Positions 16,135 to 24,124 of a DNA stretch of 64,000 nt are shown piece after piece. This DNA is from JAJDOD01 sp039024895 (GTDB lineage: Bacteria; Pseudomonadota; Alphaproteobacteria; Rhodobacterales; Rhodobacteraceae). A program made the translations under genes and the position numbers. Under the pieces are notes generated by a model. That model was given only the letters and a program-made list of their open reading frames with translations. It did not search any database and was not told where the DNA came from. The first letter of the stretch is position 1. Each line of letters begins with the position of its first letter. Where the stretch lies: assembly GCA_039024895.1 (NCBI GenBank), contig JBCCPJ010000016.1, forward strand, positions 1 through 64,000. The letters are read 5' to 3'.

Positions 16135-16151
16135 CTCCGGATTATCCGGAG
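16135..16151 (-). promoter_or_regulatory. Stem-loop in the cold-shock gene leader
   Basis: CTCCGGA-TAA-TCCGGAG on the minus strand forms a perfect 7-bp stem with a 3-base loop, about 22 bases before the csp ATG and just upstream of its ribosome binding site. It may influence translation or mRNA stability with temperature. Confidence 0.45.
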
Positions 16152-16256
16152 GTCTGCAAGTCAGATCACACGAGGAAGTCTGTTTCTGACGCTGTAAAAG
16201 GTGGGTCGTTTCGTTCAAAAAACAAGTGAAACATATGTGAAAATGAGACTCTTGAA

Positions 16257-16583
16257 ATGCTAACGCTCTATGGGATCAAATCTTGTAACACCTGCCGCAA
16301 AGCGCGGCAGGCTGCGGAAAAAGCGGGCAAAGAGGTGACGTTCGTCGATATCCGCGAAACCCCTCTCACCCCCTCCCGACTCCAAGATTTTTCGGGGGTG
16401 TTTGGGGACGCGTTGCTGAATCGCAAGTCCACAACCTGGCGCGGATTGCCTGAGGCGGAGAAGAAAAAGGACGTGGTCGCACTGATTTTGCAATACCCGA
16501 CGCTGATGAAGCGACCTGTGATCGCTGGGAAAACTCTCACCCTTGGTTGGTCTTCGGAGATTTCAGCAACCCATCTTGGATAA
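16257..16583 (+). CDS. Spx/MgsR/ArsC-like thioredoxin-fold protein
   Basis: A 108-residue protein of the ArsC/Spx/MgsR group. The CxxC redox centre is CNTC (residues 10-13) in IKSCNTCRKARQAAEKAG, followed by VDIRETPLTPSRL and the basic stretch RPVIAGKT. True arsenate reductases use a single catalytic cysteine and three arginines, so the CxxC form favours the YffB/Spx-like branch of unknown substrate. It is divergent from the cold-shock gene. Confidence 0.88.
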   Translation: MLTLYGIKSCNTCRKARQAAEKAGKEVTFVDIRETPLTPSRLQDFSGVFGDALLNRKSTTWRGLPEAEKKKDVVALILQYPTLMKRPVIAGKTLTLGWSSEISATHLG

Positions 16584-16634
16584 TATTCCCAATATGCTTA
16601 ACTACGCATCACGGAGAAAGAGAGGGGACGCGTC

Positions 16635-17003
16635 ATGCGCAATTCGGCGACAGCTTTAGGCATGATTGGCGGCATACTCGCGTTGGTCATGGGCATAATC
16701 AGTTTCGGTTACACGGAACTTACGGCACAAGAGGAAGTCCGAAACCTGGATTTCCTCCCTCTTCCAGAGAACCCAGAACTCTTACGCGCGATGAGTGTCA
16801 TTGCGCCTTTGCTGGCGATCGCCGGAGCAGGCATGGCGCGCTATCGGGCCCTTTGGGGTGGATTACTTTTACTGGTCGCGGCGCTTGCCATCTACACGAC
16901 GTTTAGTAGCGTCTTCGCGATTTTTCCGGCTGCAATGTGCGGTTTGGCCACTATCCTCGCGATAGCTGCAGGTCGTCCTGATAAAGAGACTGCTCACTTC
17001 TGA
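16635..17003 (+). CDS. Small polytopic membrane protein, unknown function
   Basis: A 122-residue protein with about four hydrophobic segments (5-25, 53-66, 74-90 and 92-111) and a short polar loop between the first and second (TELTAQEEVRNLDFLPLPEN). I do not recognise a family with confidence. GAGAGGGGACG precedes the ATG. The last 53 bases overlap the 3' end of the convergent DoxX gene, so the two transcripts are complementary at their ends. Confidence 0.75.
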   Translation: MRNSATALGMIGGILALVMGIISFGYTELTAQEEVRNLDFLPLPENPELLRAMSVIAPLLAIAGAGMARYRALWGGLLLLVAALAIYTTFSSVFAIFPAAMCGLATILAIAAGRPDKETAHF

Positions 17004-17529
17004 GCACAAAACGGTCGAGCGAGAGGGGACCACCGCCTTTGAACACGAGATAGAGCAGCAGAAAAACCCAGAAAGCGCGTTGATCGAGTATGACGCCATC
17101 GCTCAAATTGTCGAACCACGCACCCGTTTCTCCGCCGTGGGCAAAGACATCCGTGAGGCTTTGAACAACGACAAAACCAACCATGCCAAACGCAGCTGCA
17201 CGCGTGAAGAGACCGAGCACAACAAGCGCGGGGAGTACAAACTCCGCCCATGTTCCCGCGAGAATAACCAGCTTTTGAAACTGAGTAGCTTGCGTAATGT
17301 CATAGCTCGCAGCTTCCGCACCCTTCGGAAAAATCTGCGCGAAAGCATTGAAACTCGGCGCGAAGAGTCCTGAGAAGTCATCGCCAACTTTGGTCAGTCC
17401 TGAGTTCCAGAAATATACCAGTAGGACTGCGGCGAATATGAACCGGGCCAAAGTCGTTAAGATTGGTGTGGACATCGGCTCCAACCAAGACAACGCACGG
17501 TCAGGCAAGGAAAAAAGTGTGCGGATCAT
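16951..17529 (-). CDS. DoxX-family membrane protein of the bufferin operon
   Basis: A 192-residue DoxX-type protein with four hydrophobic segments. The N-terminal ARFIFAAVLLVYFWNSGLTK and the later LVILAGTWAEFVLPALVVLG carry the DoxX pattern of a membrane helix with a conserved polar residue. DoxX proteins are frequent partners of DUF2063/DUF692/DUF2282 genes. Its precise role is not established; a link to redox or quinone chemistry has been suggested for the family. The start overlaps the DUF2063 stop by four bases (ATGA), making it the last gene of the operon. Confidence 0.9.
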   Translation of the reverse strand: MIRTLFSLPDRALSWLEPMSTPILTTLARFIFAAVLLVYFWNSGLTKVGDDFSGLFAPSFNAFAQIFPKGAEAASYDITQATQFQKLVILAGTWAEFVLPALVVLGLFTRAAAFGMVGFVVVQSLTDVFAHGGETGAWFDNLSDGVILDQRAFWVFLLLYLVFKGGGPLSLDRFVLRSEQSLYQDDLQLSRG

Positions 17530-18278
17530 GTGAGGTCTCCGGTTTTCGCAATTGAATTTGAGCCGAGAAGAAGTGCGAGCGTTGCTGATAGATCAAAAGT
17601 CGGCACTTCGTTTATGGCGGCCTCAAAGGCCTCGCCCAGCGGTTTGCCTGATGTGATGGCAGTCAGGAAGCTCCCCGCACCCGGCGGCAAAAGGACAGGC
17701 TTTGGGTCCATATTGGCCCTTAGAACGACCACATCCTCGGCGGTCGCCGCCGGTTTTGGACCATCATCCATGTTGAACCGCCAGATTGCATAAATCGGCC
17801 AATTCGACCGAACAACGCGTAAGGACGGCGCCAAGTGCAAGTTGCTGGCCATCAGCATGTCGGGGCTGAGCACCTGTAAATCGGTCGGGTCGATCGGGTC
17901 ATGATCCGCCGCATGGTAACTCTGGCGCAAGGCCAGTTCCAGACGGGCGACGTCGGGAAGGTATCCCAGGGATTGCGTCGGTTCAAACGTTTCAAGGAAC
18001 GATGGCATTTCATCGCCGTAGAACATCATCAGCGGCGACATCGGTGGATGTTTGCGGAAAAACGTGCCGGCCAGCAACTTGAAGTTACTATCTCCAACTA
18101 ATTTGCGAATGACTGGGAAAGCAGTCTCTAGTGCCTCAGTAAGCGACACAGCGACGTTATTTCTATAGACGTCGAACCGACGTCCTGCGGGCCGCCCGGC
18201 GCCGTCAGATAGACCGCTTGGTCTCTGCGCCTCGGGCGACAGGACTGCCTGACCAAAAGTCGCTTGGTCAACTGTCAT
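17526..18278 (-). CDS. bufC: DUF2063 partner protein of the MNIO enzyme (BufC/HvfC type)
   Basis: A 250-residue DUF2063 protein. The N-terminal domain has the family stretch GRRFDVYRNNVAVSLTEALE and FPVIRKLVGDSNFK; the C-terminal half is less conserved. Members form a complex with MNIO enzymes and are thought to recognise or present the precursor peptide, as MbnC does in methanobactin synthesis. The start lies in an ATGA overlap with bufB and the stop in another with doxX, so the three products are probably made in fixed ratio. The start at 18278 is preferred over an upstream extension because of this coupling. Confidence 0.92.
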   Translation of the reverse strand: MTVDQATFGQAVLSPEAQRPSGLSDGAGRPAGRRFDVYRNNVAVSLTEALETAFPVIRKLVGDSNFKLLAGTFFRKHPPMSPLMMFYGDEMPSFLETFEPTQSLGYLPDVARLELALRQSYHAADHDPIDPTDLQVLSPDMLMASNLHLAPSLRVVRSNWPIYAIWRFNMDDGPKPAATAEDVVVLRANMDPKPVLLPPGAGSFLTAITSGKPLGEAFEAAINEVPTFDLSATLALLLGSNSIAKTGDLT

Positions 18279-19132
18279 GCTACCGCTTCCAAAATGCGAG
18301 CAGCGCGTGCGGCTTCGGCCTCCAATACGGGCCATTCAGGCACATCCGTGTCCCATTCAATCAAGCTTGGTTTTGCGCCACCTTTGGCAATGACCATTTC
18401 GTAGAGCGACCAAACAGGTTCTGCGACTTCGCGTCCGTGACTGTCGATCAACAGAGGCTTGCCGTGGTCGTCGTGATCTTCATCGTGACCCGCCAGGTGA
18501 ATTTCCCCGACGAGTTCGAGCGGGAAGGCATCAATGTAAGACACCGGATCCATGCCAAGATTGGTTGCGCTGACGAACACGTTGTTCACATCGAGAAGGA
18601 GGCCACATCCCGTCCGCCGTGCGATTTCACGCAGGAAATCCGTTTCTTCGTAGGTGCTTTCGTCGAAGGCGAGATAGGATGACGGGTTTTCAAGCAGCAT
18701 TTGCCGCCCGACCACTTCTTGTACTTCGTCGATATGGTCGGCAACGCGCGTCAGCGTTTCTTTGGTGTAGGGCAGTGGAAGGAGGTCATTCAAAAAGCCT
18801 GCGTCATGGGTAGACCAAGCCAGATGTTCGGAAAAACTCGCTGGTTTCGCCCATTCAACCAGATGTTTGAGGCGCGCAAGATGATCTTGGTCAAGCGGCT
18901 TCTCGCCGCCAATGGATAAGCCTACACCATGCACCGATAGGGCAAAGCGTTCGGTGAGGTGCTTCAGTTGTGCGATGGGGCGCCCACCTTGACCCATGTA
19001 GTTCTCGGCGTGAATCTCAAGCCAATTCACACATCCCGACCGCTCGAGCAAATCTGTAAAATGCTGCGCCTTGTAGCCAACGCCGGGCGCGTTGGGCAAT
19101 CGATCATGGCGGGGTGTGTTTGCATCAAGCAT
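18275..19132 (-). CDS. bufB: MNIO (DUF692) multinuclear iron oxidative enzyme (BufB/HvfB type)
   Basis: A 285-residue TIM-barrel enzyme of the MNIO family, which uses two or three iron ions and oxygen to modify cysteine-containing peptides; bufferin-type members convert precursor cysteines to heterocycles. Likely metal-binding residues are all present: E39/H41/E43/N44 (EIHAENYM), H68 (SVHGVG), E102/H103 (SEHLAW), E148/N149 (ENPSSY), D181/N183/N184 (DVNN), H212/H216 (IHLAGH), D230/H232 (DSHG) and E259/D261 (EWD). Assignment of individual ligands is by analogy with MbnB. GGGGAGA stands before the ATG. It follows bufA by 60 bp, separated by a stem-loop. Confidence 0.95.
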   Translation of the reverse strand: MLDANTPRHDRLPNAPGVGYKAQHFTDLLERSGCVNWLEIHAENYMGQGGRPIAQLKHLTERFALSVHGVGLSIGGEKPLDQDHLARLKHLVEWAKPASFSEHLAWSTHDAGFLNDLLPLPYTKETLTRVADHIDEVQEVVGRQMLLENPSSYLAFDESTYEETDFLREIARRTGCGLLLDVNNVFVSATNLGMDPVSYIDAFPLELVGEIHLAGHDEDHDDHGKPLLIDSHGREVAEPVWSLYEMVIAKGGAKPSLIEWDTDVPEWPVLEAEAARAARILEAVA

Positions 19133-19148
19133 GGCATTCTCCCCATGT

Positions 19149-19181
19149 TGCGGCGCCTCATCGCAGGGCGGAAGCGCCGCA
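19149..19181 (-). promoter_or_regulatory. Stem-loop between bufA and bufB
   Basis: TGCGGCGC and GCGCCGCA (19149-19156 and 19174-19181) form a perfect 8-bp stem around a 17-base loop in the 60-bp gap. No T-run follows. Such a stem could reduce read-through or protect the bufA mRNA end, giving more precursor than enzyme. Confidence 0.5.
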
Positions 19182-19192
19182 GGAGTAGTCTA

Positions 19193-19498
19193 TTACGCCG
19201 GGAGGTCGCGGTCGAGTTCTTCCAGCGAACCTTCGCGTGGCGTGCCGTCTGCCATAGCTGGCAGTTCAATGTCGGCGCATGTTCCAGCGTCAACCAGTGT
19301 CCAAGCGTTGCCCTGGTAATCTACGGTCGAGGTGCCAGCACAGGTTGTGCCAGGTCCAGCAGCGCAATCGTTCTTGCCAGCGAGCGAGATGCCAAAGCAC
19401 TTTTCTTTCGCTTGCGCGTGGGCTGGAGCCGTCATGGAAGCGGTAAGGGCCGCCGCAACAGCGCCAGCGACAGCAAGGTTTGTTTTGATATTCGACAT
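19193..19498 (-). CDS. bufA: DUF2282 bufferin-type precursor peptide
   Basis: A 101-residue precursor with a long Sec signal peptide (hydrophobic core about 8-21, cleavage likely after AHA at 28) and a mature part carrying exactly four cysteines: C34, C45, C53 and C74. The core GISLAGKNDCAAGPGTTCAG followed by TSTVDYQGNAW is the DUF2282 signature. In characterised systems the cysteines are modified by the MNIO enzyme before export and the product binds copper. The ATG at 19498 is preferred over a TTG two codons earlier because MSNIKTN resembles family starts; AAGGA lies about ten bases upstream. It heads the operon. Confidence 0.93.
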   Translation of the reverse strand: MSNIKTNLAVAGAVAAALTASMTAPAHAQAKEKCFGISLAGKNDCAAGPGTTCAGTSTVDYQGNAWTLVDAGTCADIELPAMADGTPREGSLEELDRDLPA

Positions 19499-19756
19499 GT
19501 CCAAAGTGTCCTTGTCAGTTTAAACGTTGTGTTTGAGCGGCCGACTTTTCTGCGGCACACTGCAAATGTGTGAAACTTCCTGTTGAATTACCACTCACGC
19601 CTGCGTGTGCGCACAACCTCGTCAGTTCCTGAAACATTAAGCGCATTTTTTACTAACAAATACTGAGAAAATAGCGTTTTTTACCGACTGCCCTGTTTTT
19701 AAAACTGACACACTTTGCGCCGCAACACACGCCTTGTCCCGTTTGATGACGCGCAA

Positions 19757-21688
19757 TTATGTCAGGTCGGGCGGTGTGGCTTCCTGCACAAGGTCGGCAA
19801 TCACATCGTCCAGACTTAGCGTTTTGGTCCGCTTCTCGCCGAGGCGCCGCAGGGTAACGGTTTTCTCATCCACTTCCCGTTGCCCAACAGCAAGGATAAC
19901 CGGCACCTTGCCAATCGAGTGTTCGCGGACCTTGTAGTTGATCTTCTCGTTGCGCAGGTCGGCTTCGGCGCGAACGCCCGCTACGCGAAGCGCCTCGACA
20001 ACCTCGCCCACATATTCGTCTGCGTCGGAGACAATGGAGGCAACCACAACTTGTCGCGGTGCCAGCCAGAGTGGCAGACGGCCTGCGTGTTGCTCAATCA
20101 AAATTCCAGTGAAGCGTTCGAGCGAACCGAAAAGTGCGCGGTGCAGCATCACCGGCGGTCGCTTTTCACCGGATTGCGTCACATAAGTAGAATTGAACCG
20201 CTCCGGCAGGTTGAAGTCGACTTGAAGCGTACCGCACTGCCAGTCGCGCCCAATTGCGTCGCGAAGAACATATTCGAGTTTGGGCCCGTAAAACGCGCCT
20301 TCACCCTCGAATATGCTGTAGGTCATTCCTTCGGCATCGAGCATGCTTTGCAAAGCACCTTCGGACCTGTCCCAAACCTCTTCACTCCCGATCCGGTTAT
20401 CAGGCCTGGTCGAAAGCTTAACGTGCACATCTTCAAACCCGCAGTCACGATAGATCGACAGGATTAAATCGTTAACCTTCACGCATTCGTCGAAAAGTTG
20501 TTCGGGCGTACAATAGATATGAGCATCGTCTTGGGTGAAGCTGCGTACGCGCAAAAGACCGTGCAGAGCACCAGAAGGTTCATATCGATGGACTTTTCCA
20601 AATTCCGCGATCTTTAACGGCAGGTCGCGGTAGCTCCTGATGCCTTGGTTGTAGATCATCATATGGCCGGGGCAGTTCATCGGTTTAAGCGCATACTCCC
20701 GATCATCTTGCGTCTCTGCCAGGAACATATTTTCACGATAGTTCTGCCAGTGGCCCGAAATTTCCCAGAGAGCCTTATCCATAATGTCGGGTGAGTTGAC
20801 CTCTACATAGCCAGCGGCCTCCTGGCGTCGGCGCATGTAGCTGATAAGTGACTGAAACATTCGCCAGCCATCGGGGTGCCAAAAGACCGAACCCGGTGCA
20901 ACTTCCTCGAAATGAAACAGGTTCATTTCGCGGCCGAGCTTGCGGTGATCGCGTTTGGCGGCTTCCTCCAGAAAGTTAAGATGAGCCTGAAGGTCCTGAC
21001 GGTTCTTGAACGCCACGCCGTAAATCCGCTGTAGCATCTCGCGCGAACTATCGCCTCGCCAGTAAGCACCGGCCACGCTCATCAGCTTGAAGCCGTCCGC
21101 AGGCAACTGGCCCGTATGCTGTAAGTGTGGGCCGCGACATAAATCCTGCCAATCTCCATGCCAATACATGCGGATCGGATCGTTTCCTGAGATCGCGTCG
21201 ATAAGCTCGACCTTAAAGGGCTCGTTCGTGTCCTTGTAGTGCTGGGTCGCACGGTCACGCTCCCAAACTTCTGTTCGGACAGGATCGCGCGCATTGATGA
21301 TCTCTTTCATCTTCGCTTCGATCGCGCCCAAGTCTTCCGGAGTAAACGGCTCGGCCCGGTCAAAGTCGTAGTACCAACCGTGCTCAATCACGGGTCCGAT
21401 GGTTACTTTGACATCGGGCCATATCTCCTGAACGGCACGCGCCATAACGTGGGCAAAGTCATGGCGGATGAGTTCTAGTGCTGGCGCGTCGTCCTTCATG
21501 GTATGGATGGCAATCGACGCGTTTGTCTCGATAGGCCATGCAAGGTCCCAGTGCTCGCCGTTCACTTCGGCGCTGATAGCCTTCTTTCCAAGCGAGTTGG
21601 AGATGTCAGCTGCGACCTCCGCAGCGGTAACACCAGCTGGAAAGCTACGAGAATTTCCGTCCGGAAAAGTTAAGGAAATCTGGGACAT
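19757..21688 (-). CDS. thrS: Threonyl-tRNA synthetase
   Basis: A 643-residue class II synthetase that charges tRNA-Thr. An N-terminal TGS domain (about 1-62), a second editing-type domain (HDFAHVMARAVQEIWPDVKV region), the catalytic core and the C-terminal anticodon-binding domain are in the usual order. Motif 2 reads YEPSGALHGLLRVRSFTQDD; zinc ligands come from MNCPGHMMIY and the histidine of MLHRALFG in motif 3. Length is normal. A 225-bp gap separates it from the next divergent gene. Confidence 0.97.
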   Translation of the reverse strand: MSQISLTFPDGNSRSFPAGVTAAEVAADISNSLGKKAISAEVNGEHWDLAWPIETNASIAIHTMKDDAPALELIRHDFAHVMARAVQEIWPDVKVTIGPVIEHGWYYDFDRAEPFTPEDLGAIEAKMKEIINARDPVRTEVWERDRATQHYKDTNEPFKVELIDAISGNDPIRMYWHGDWQDLCRGPHLQHTGQLPADGFKLMSVAGAYWRGDSSREMLQRIYGVAFKNRQDLQAHLNFLEEAAKRDHRKLGREMNLFHFEEVAPGSVFWHPDGWRMFQSLISYMRRRQEAAGYVEVNSPDIMDKALWEISGHWQNYRENMFLAETQDDREYALKPMNCPGHMMIYNQGIRSYRDLPLKIAEFGKVHRYEPSGALHGLLRVRSFTQDDAHIYCTPEQLFDECVKVNDLILSIYRDCGFEDVHVKLSTRPDNRIGSEEVWDRSEGALQSMLDAEGMTYSIFEGEGAFYGPKLEYVLRDAIGRDWQCGTLQVDFNLPERFNSTYVTQSGEKRPPVMLHRALFGSLERFTGILIEQHAGRLPLWLAPRQVVVASIVSDADEYVGEVVEALRVAGVRAEADLRNEKINYKVREHSIGKVPVILAVGQREVDEKTVTLRRLGEKRTKTLSLDDVIADLVQEATPPDLT

Positions 21689-21913
21689 TAGTCATGTCTC
21701 CTCGTCGGTTTGGCGCCCACGGAACGCCCGATTGCGGGTATGTGCGTGCCGAGATGCGCTATGCCGCGCTTTCTGTCAATGGACGACCGAACAATAAAAG
21801 TTCTGCTGGCGCGGTATGCGAAAGTATTCAAGCAATTCCAGTATGTTATGCTTGACATATTGAAAAACTATCGGTTCATTCGAAATACAAATAATGGCTG
21901 GAACGGTAGAGAA

Positions 21914-22129
21914 ATGCCCGCGTATAACGACAAGTTCGAATTAAGCTTGGAAGAGATGGATTTGATCGAAGAGGCACTTCGTCAAACCGTTCAGACAATA
22001 TCGGGATTCAAGGCGGCGCCGACGGACCTGGATCAGGCGCGCAAACTTCGTGCGATGAAGAAGGTTCTTGGGCGGCTTCATAACCAGAAAGTCTTTTTTC
22101 GCCCAAAACAAGGCTATATCAGCGGGTAA
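21914..22129 (+). CDS. Small conserved hypothetical protein, 71 residues
   Basis: A short, soluble, helix-rich protein beginning MPAYNDKFELSLEEMDLIEE and continuing ALRQTVQTISGF. The ordered helical pattern and basic C-terminus (MKKVLGRLHNQKVFFRPKQG) suggest a real product. I recognise it only as a Rhodobacteraceae-type hypothetical and give no function. The ATG at 21914 is preferred; the open frame extends 68 codons upstream, but that part looks non-coding (cysteine- and proline-rich start followed by AT-rich sequence). Confidence 0.65.
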   Translation: MPAYNDKFELSLEEMDLIEEALRQTVQTISGFKAAPTDLDQARKLRAMKKVLGRLHNQKVFFRPKQGYISG

Positions 22130-22197
22130 TAGAGCGCCGACTTGCGAGTTGATGTTTGCGGCACTGGCGCGGTCAACTTGAAAGGGCACCGGCGCGC

Positions 22198-22962
22198 ATG
22201 AGCGGCACCAGCTTCAAATCGGATACGCGTCGTTTAGCTTATGATCAAACTCCAGGTAGATCACCTGGGGTCGTTTTTCTGAGCGGATTCAACTCAACGA
22301 AAGAAGGCATCAAAGCCACTTTTCTGCAGTCTTGGGCGCAGGAAAAGGGCTATGGGTTCCTTCGGTTTGACTACTCTGGCCACGGGGCATCCGCTGGTCA
22401 CTTTAAGGACGGCACAATTGGTCACTGGCTGGAAGATACCCAGTCGATCATAGCGGGTCTCACGACCGGTCCGCAGGTCATCGTTGGGTCATCAATGGGT
22501 GGATGGCTCGGTTGTCTCCTGCTCCGTGAACGATCGGACTTGGTCGGTGGGCTTGTGACCATCGCGGCAGCGCCTGACTTTACAGAGGAAAGATATTGGA
22601 CGTCGTTTAATTCAGTGACGCGTCAAAAGCTTTTGGAGCAAGGGTATGTCGAAGTGGAAAGCGCCTATGATGATGGGCCCTATGTCATTACGCGAAAACT
22701 GATCGAAGAGGGGCGGCAACATCTGGTTTTCCCTAGTCCACTGCATGCACCATGCCCGGTACGGTTACTCCATGGCACAGGGGATGATGCGATCCCGGTG
22801 GAGACGGCGCAGCGGCTTTTTCGACATATAGAGGGTGCTGACGTTCAATTGACGTTGGTTAAAGGTGCAGACCACCGGTTTTCATCTCCTGACTGTCTTG
22901 AGCTTATCGCAAAATCAGTCAGCGAAACGGCCTTTGCCGCAAGCGCCAGCGCAGAACCGTAA
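22198..22962 (+). CDS. Alpha/beta hydrolase, probable palmitoyl-thioesterase-like
   Basis: A 254-residue serine hydrolase. GFNSTKEG resembles the oxyanion region, the nucleophile elbow is GSSMGG (VIVGSSMGGWLGCL), the acid is probably the aspartate in LLHGTGDDAIPVE and the histidine is in GADHRFSSPD. The pattern FLRFDYSGHGASAGHFKDGT resembles ABHD10-type mycophenolic acyl-glucuronide and palmitoyl-protein esterases. The natural substrate is unknown. It converges with a second, different alpha/beta hydrolase gene 17 bp downstream. Confidence 0.88.
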   Translation: MSGTSFKSDTRRLAYDQTPGRSPGVVFLSGFNSTKEGIKATFLQSWAQEKGYGFLRFDYSGHGASAGHFKDGTIGHWLEDTQSIIAGLTTGPQVIVGSSMGGWLGCLLLRERSDLVGGLVTIAAAPDFTEERYWTSFNSVTRQKLLEQGYVEVESAYDDGPYVITRKLIEEGRQHLVFPSPLHAPCPVRLLHGTGDDAIPVETAQRLFRHIEGADVQLTLVKGADHRFSSPDCLELIAKSVSETAFAASASAEP

Positions 22963-22979
22963 ACGGCAAGCACCGATCT

Positions 22980-23804
22980 TCAGAAATCTTGGCCCAAAAA
23001 AACGAATAGGCTTTCCAATACGTCGTCGGTCCAAAGGTCGGTGTGCCCGGCCCCCGCTACTCTAAGGAAAAGTTTGTCGTCTGACGCCGCCGCGTTGAAA
23101 ATTCTCTTTCCCATTGAGAAGGGAACCAGCCTGTCATTTTCGCCGTGGATGACAAGCAACTTTTGCGTCAAAGAACCGATGTGAGACATGCTTTCCCAGC
23201 GTTGGGTGATGCTATCGGCGACGTCTTCATTCGGATATTGTACAGCCAACAGGTCAATCAATGACGTGAATGGCGCTTCCAACACAACTGCGCTTCCGAA
23301 GCCCGACGCTGCCAACCTAATGGCAAGTGCGGCGCCCAAACTCTCGCCATAAAGGATTGTTGGGTAGGGCAAGTTCTCGCTGAGCGCATGGGCGTCGTCG
23401 ATCAACAACTCTTCTTCCGGTGACCCTGAAGAACCGCTCGACCCACGGTATGCCGGCGCAACCACACCGAAACCAGCGTCAACCAAAATGTTGAGGCGAT
23501 CAGCGCGATCTCTCAGACCACCGGCGTTGCCGGAGAGGTATAGTATGGTGGGCTGGCCACCCCTCGCATCTGCCGTCCATATAATGAGTTCAGTGCCGTC
23601 TTCCGCAACAAAGCGCGTTTCGGAGAGGTTTGGTGCGCCAGCGTTACTGGGCTGAACATATGTGGTGTCAAAAGGGTAGACAGCCATGCTTTCGTGGTTC
23701 TCGAGATACCAAGCAATGTAACTTGTCGAGAGAATACCAAGGAGTGCCTTTAGCATTTGATCGTGGGGTTCATACGGCAATGCCTCTGGCAGGTTTGGCG
23801 TCAT
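22980..23804 (-). CDS. Alpha/beta hydrolase, BEM46/ABHD13-like
   Basis: A 274-residue hydrolase with an N-terminal hydrophobic helix (LKALLGILSTSYIAWYL) that probably anchors it to the membrane. YLSGNAGG is the oxyanion loop, LYGESLGAALA the nucleophile elbow, HGENDRLVPFS the acid region and GAGHTDLW the histidine. This order matches BEM46/ABHD13-type proteins, whose substrates are not known. GAGGG lies seven bases before the ATG at 23804; a later ATG at 23756 is possible but has no ribosome binding site. Confidence 0.87.
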   Translation of the reverse strand: MTPNLPEALPYEPHDQMLKALLGILSTSYIAWYLENHESMAVYPFDTTYVQPSNAGAPNLSETRFVAEDGTELIIWTADARGGQPTILYLSGNAGGLRDRADRLNILVDAGFGVVAPAYRGSSGSSGSPEEELLIDDAHALSENLPYPTILYGESLGAALAIRLAASGFGSAVVLEAPFTSLIDLLAVQYPNEDVADSITQRWESMSHIGSLTQKLLVIHGENDRLVPFSMGKRIFNAAASDDKLFLRVAGAGHTDLWTDDVLESLFVFLGQDF

Positions 23805-24124
23805 GCCCACGCCCTCAAGGACCAGGGTGACTTATCGATAGTAGTGTCATGTCGTTTGCAGCTTAGCCGAATACTCGACTGACTCAAAACGGTCGCCCGT
23901 CCTGACCCAGGAGAGTTCTGTATGTTGATCTTGGCTTGAAGTGTTCGCCTATTCGCTGACCTTGCGCGCGCACCTGAGAAGCGGATCACTTCCGTGGGCA
24001 GCCCGTAAATCGGATGTAGGACAGATGCTTTGGCACATTGAAGTTCACTTGAACCAACCAGAAGGTTGGTGCCGTCGGCGAACGTTATATGATTTTCTAC
24101 GATAAAGAACGTCGCGGACCTCGC
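23805..24124. other. Intergenic region, nothing recognised
   Basis: This 320-bp gap separates two genes that are both on the minus strand. A short stem ACCAACC / GGTTGGT (24053-24059 and 24064-24070) is the only structure seen. No tRNA, riboswitch or gene was found. Confidence 0.5.
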
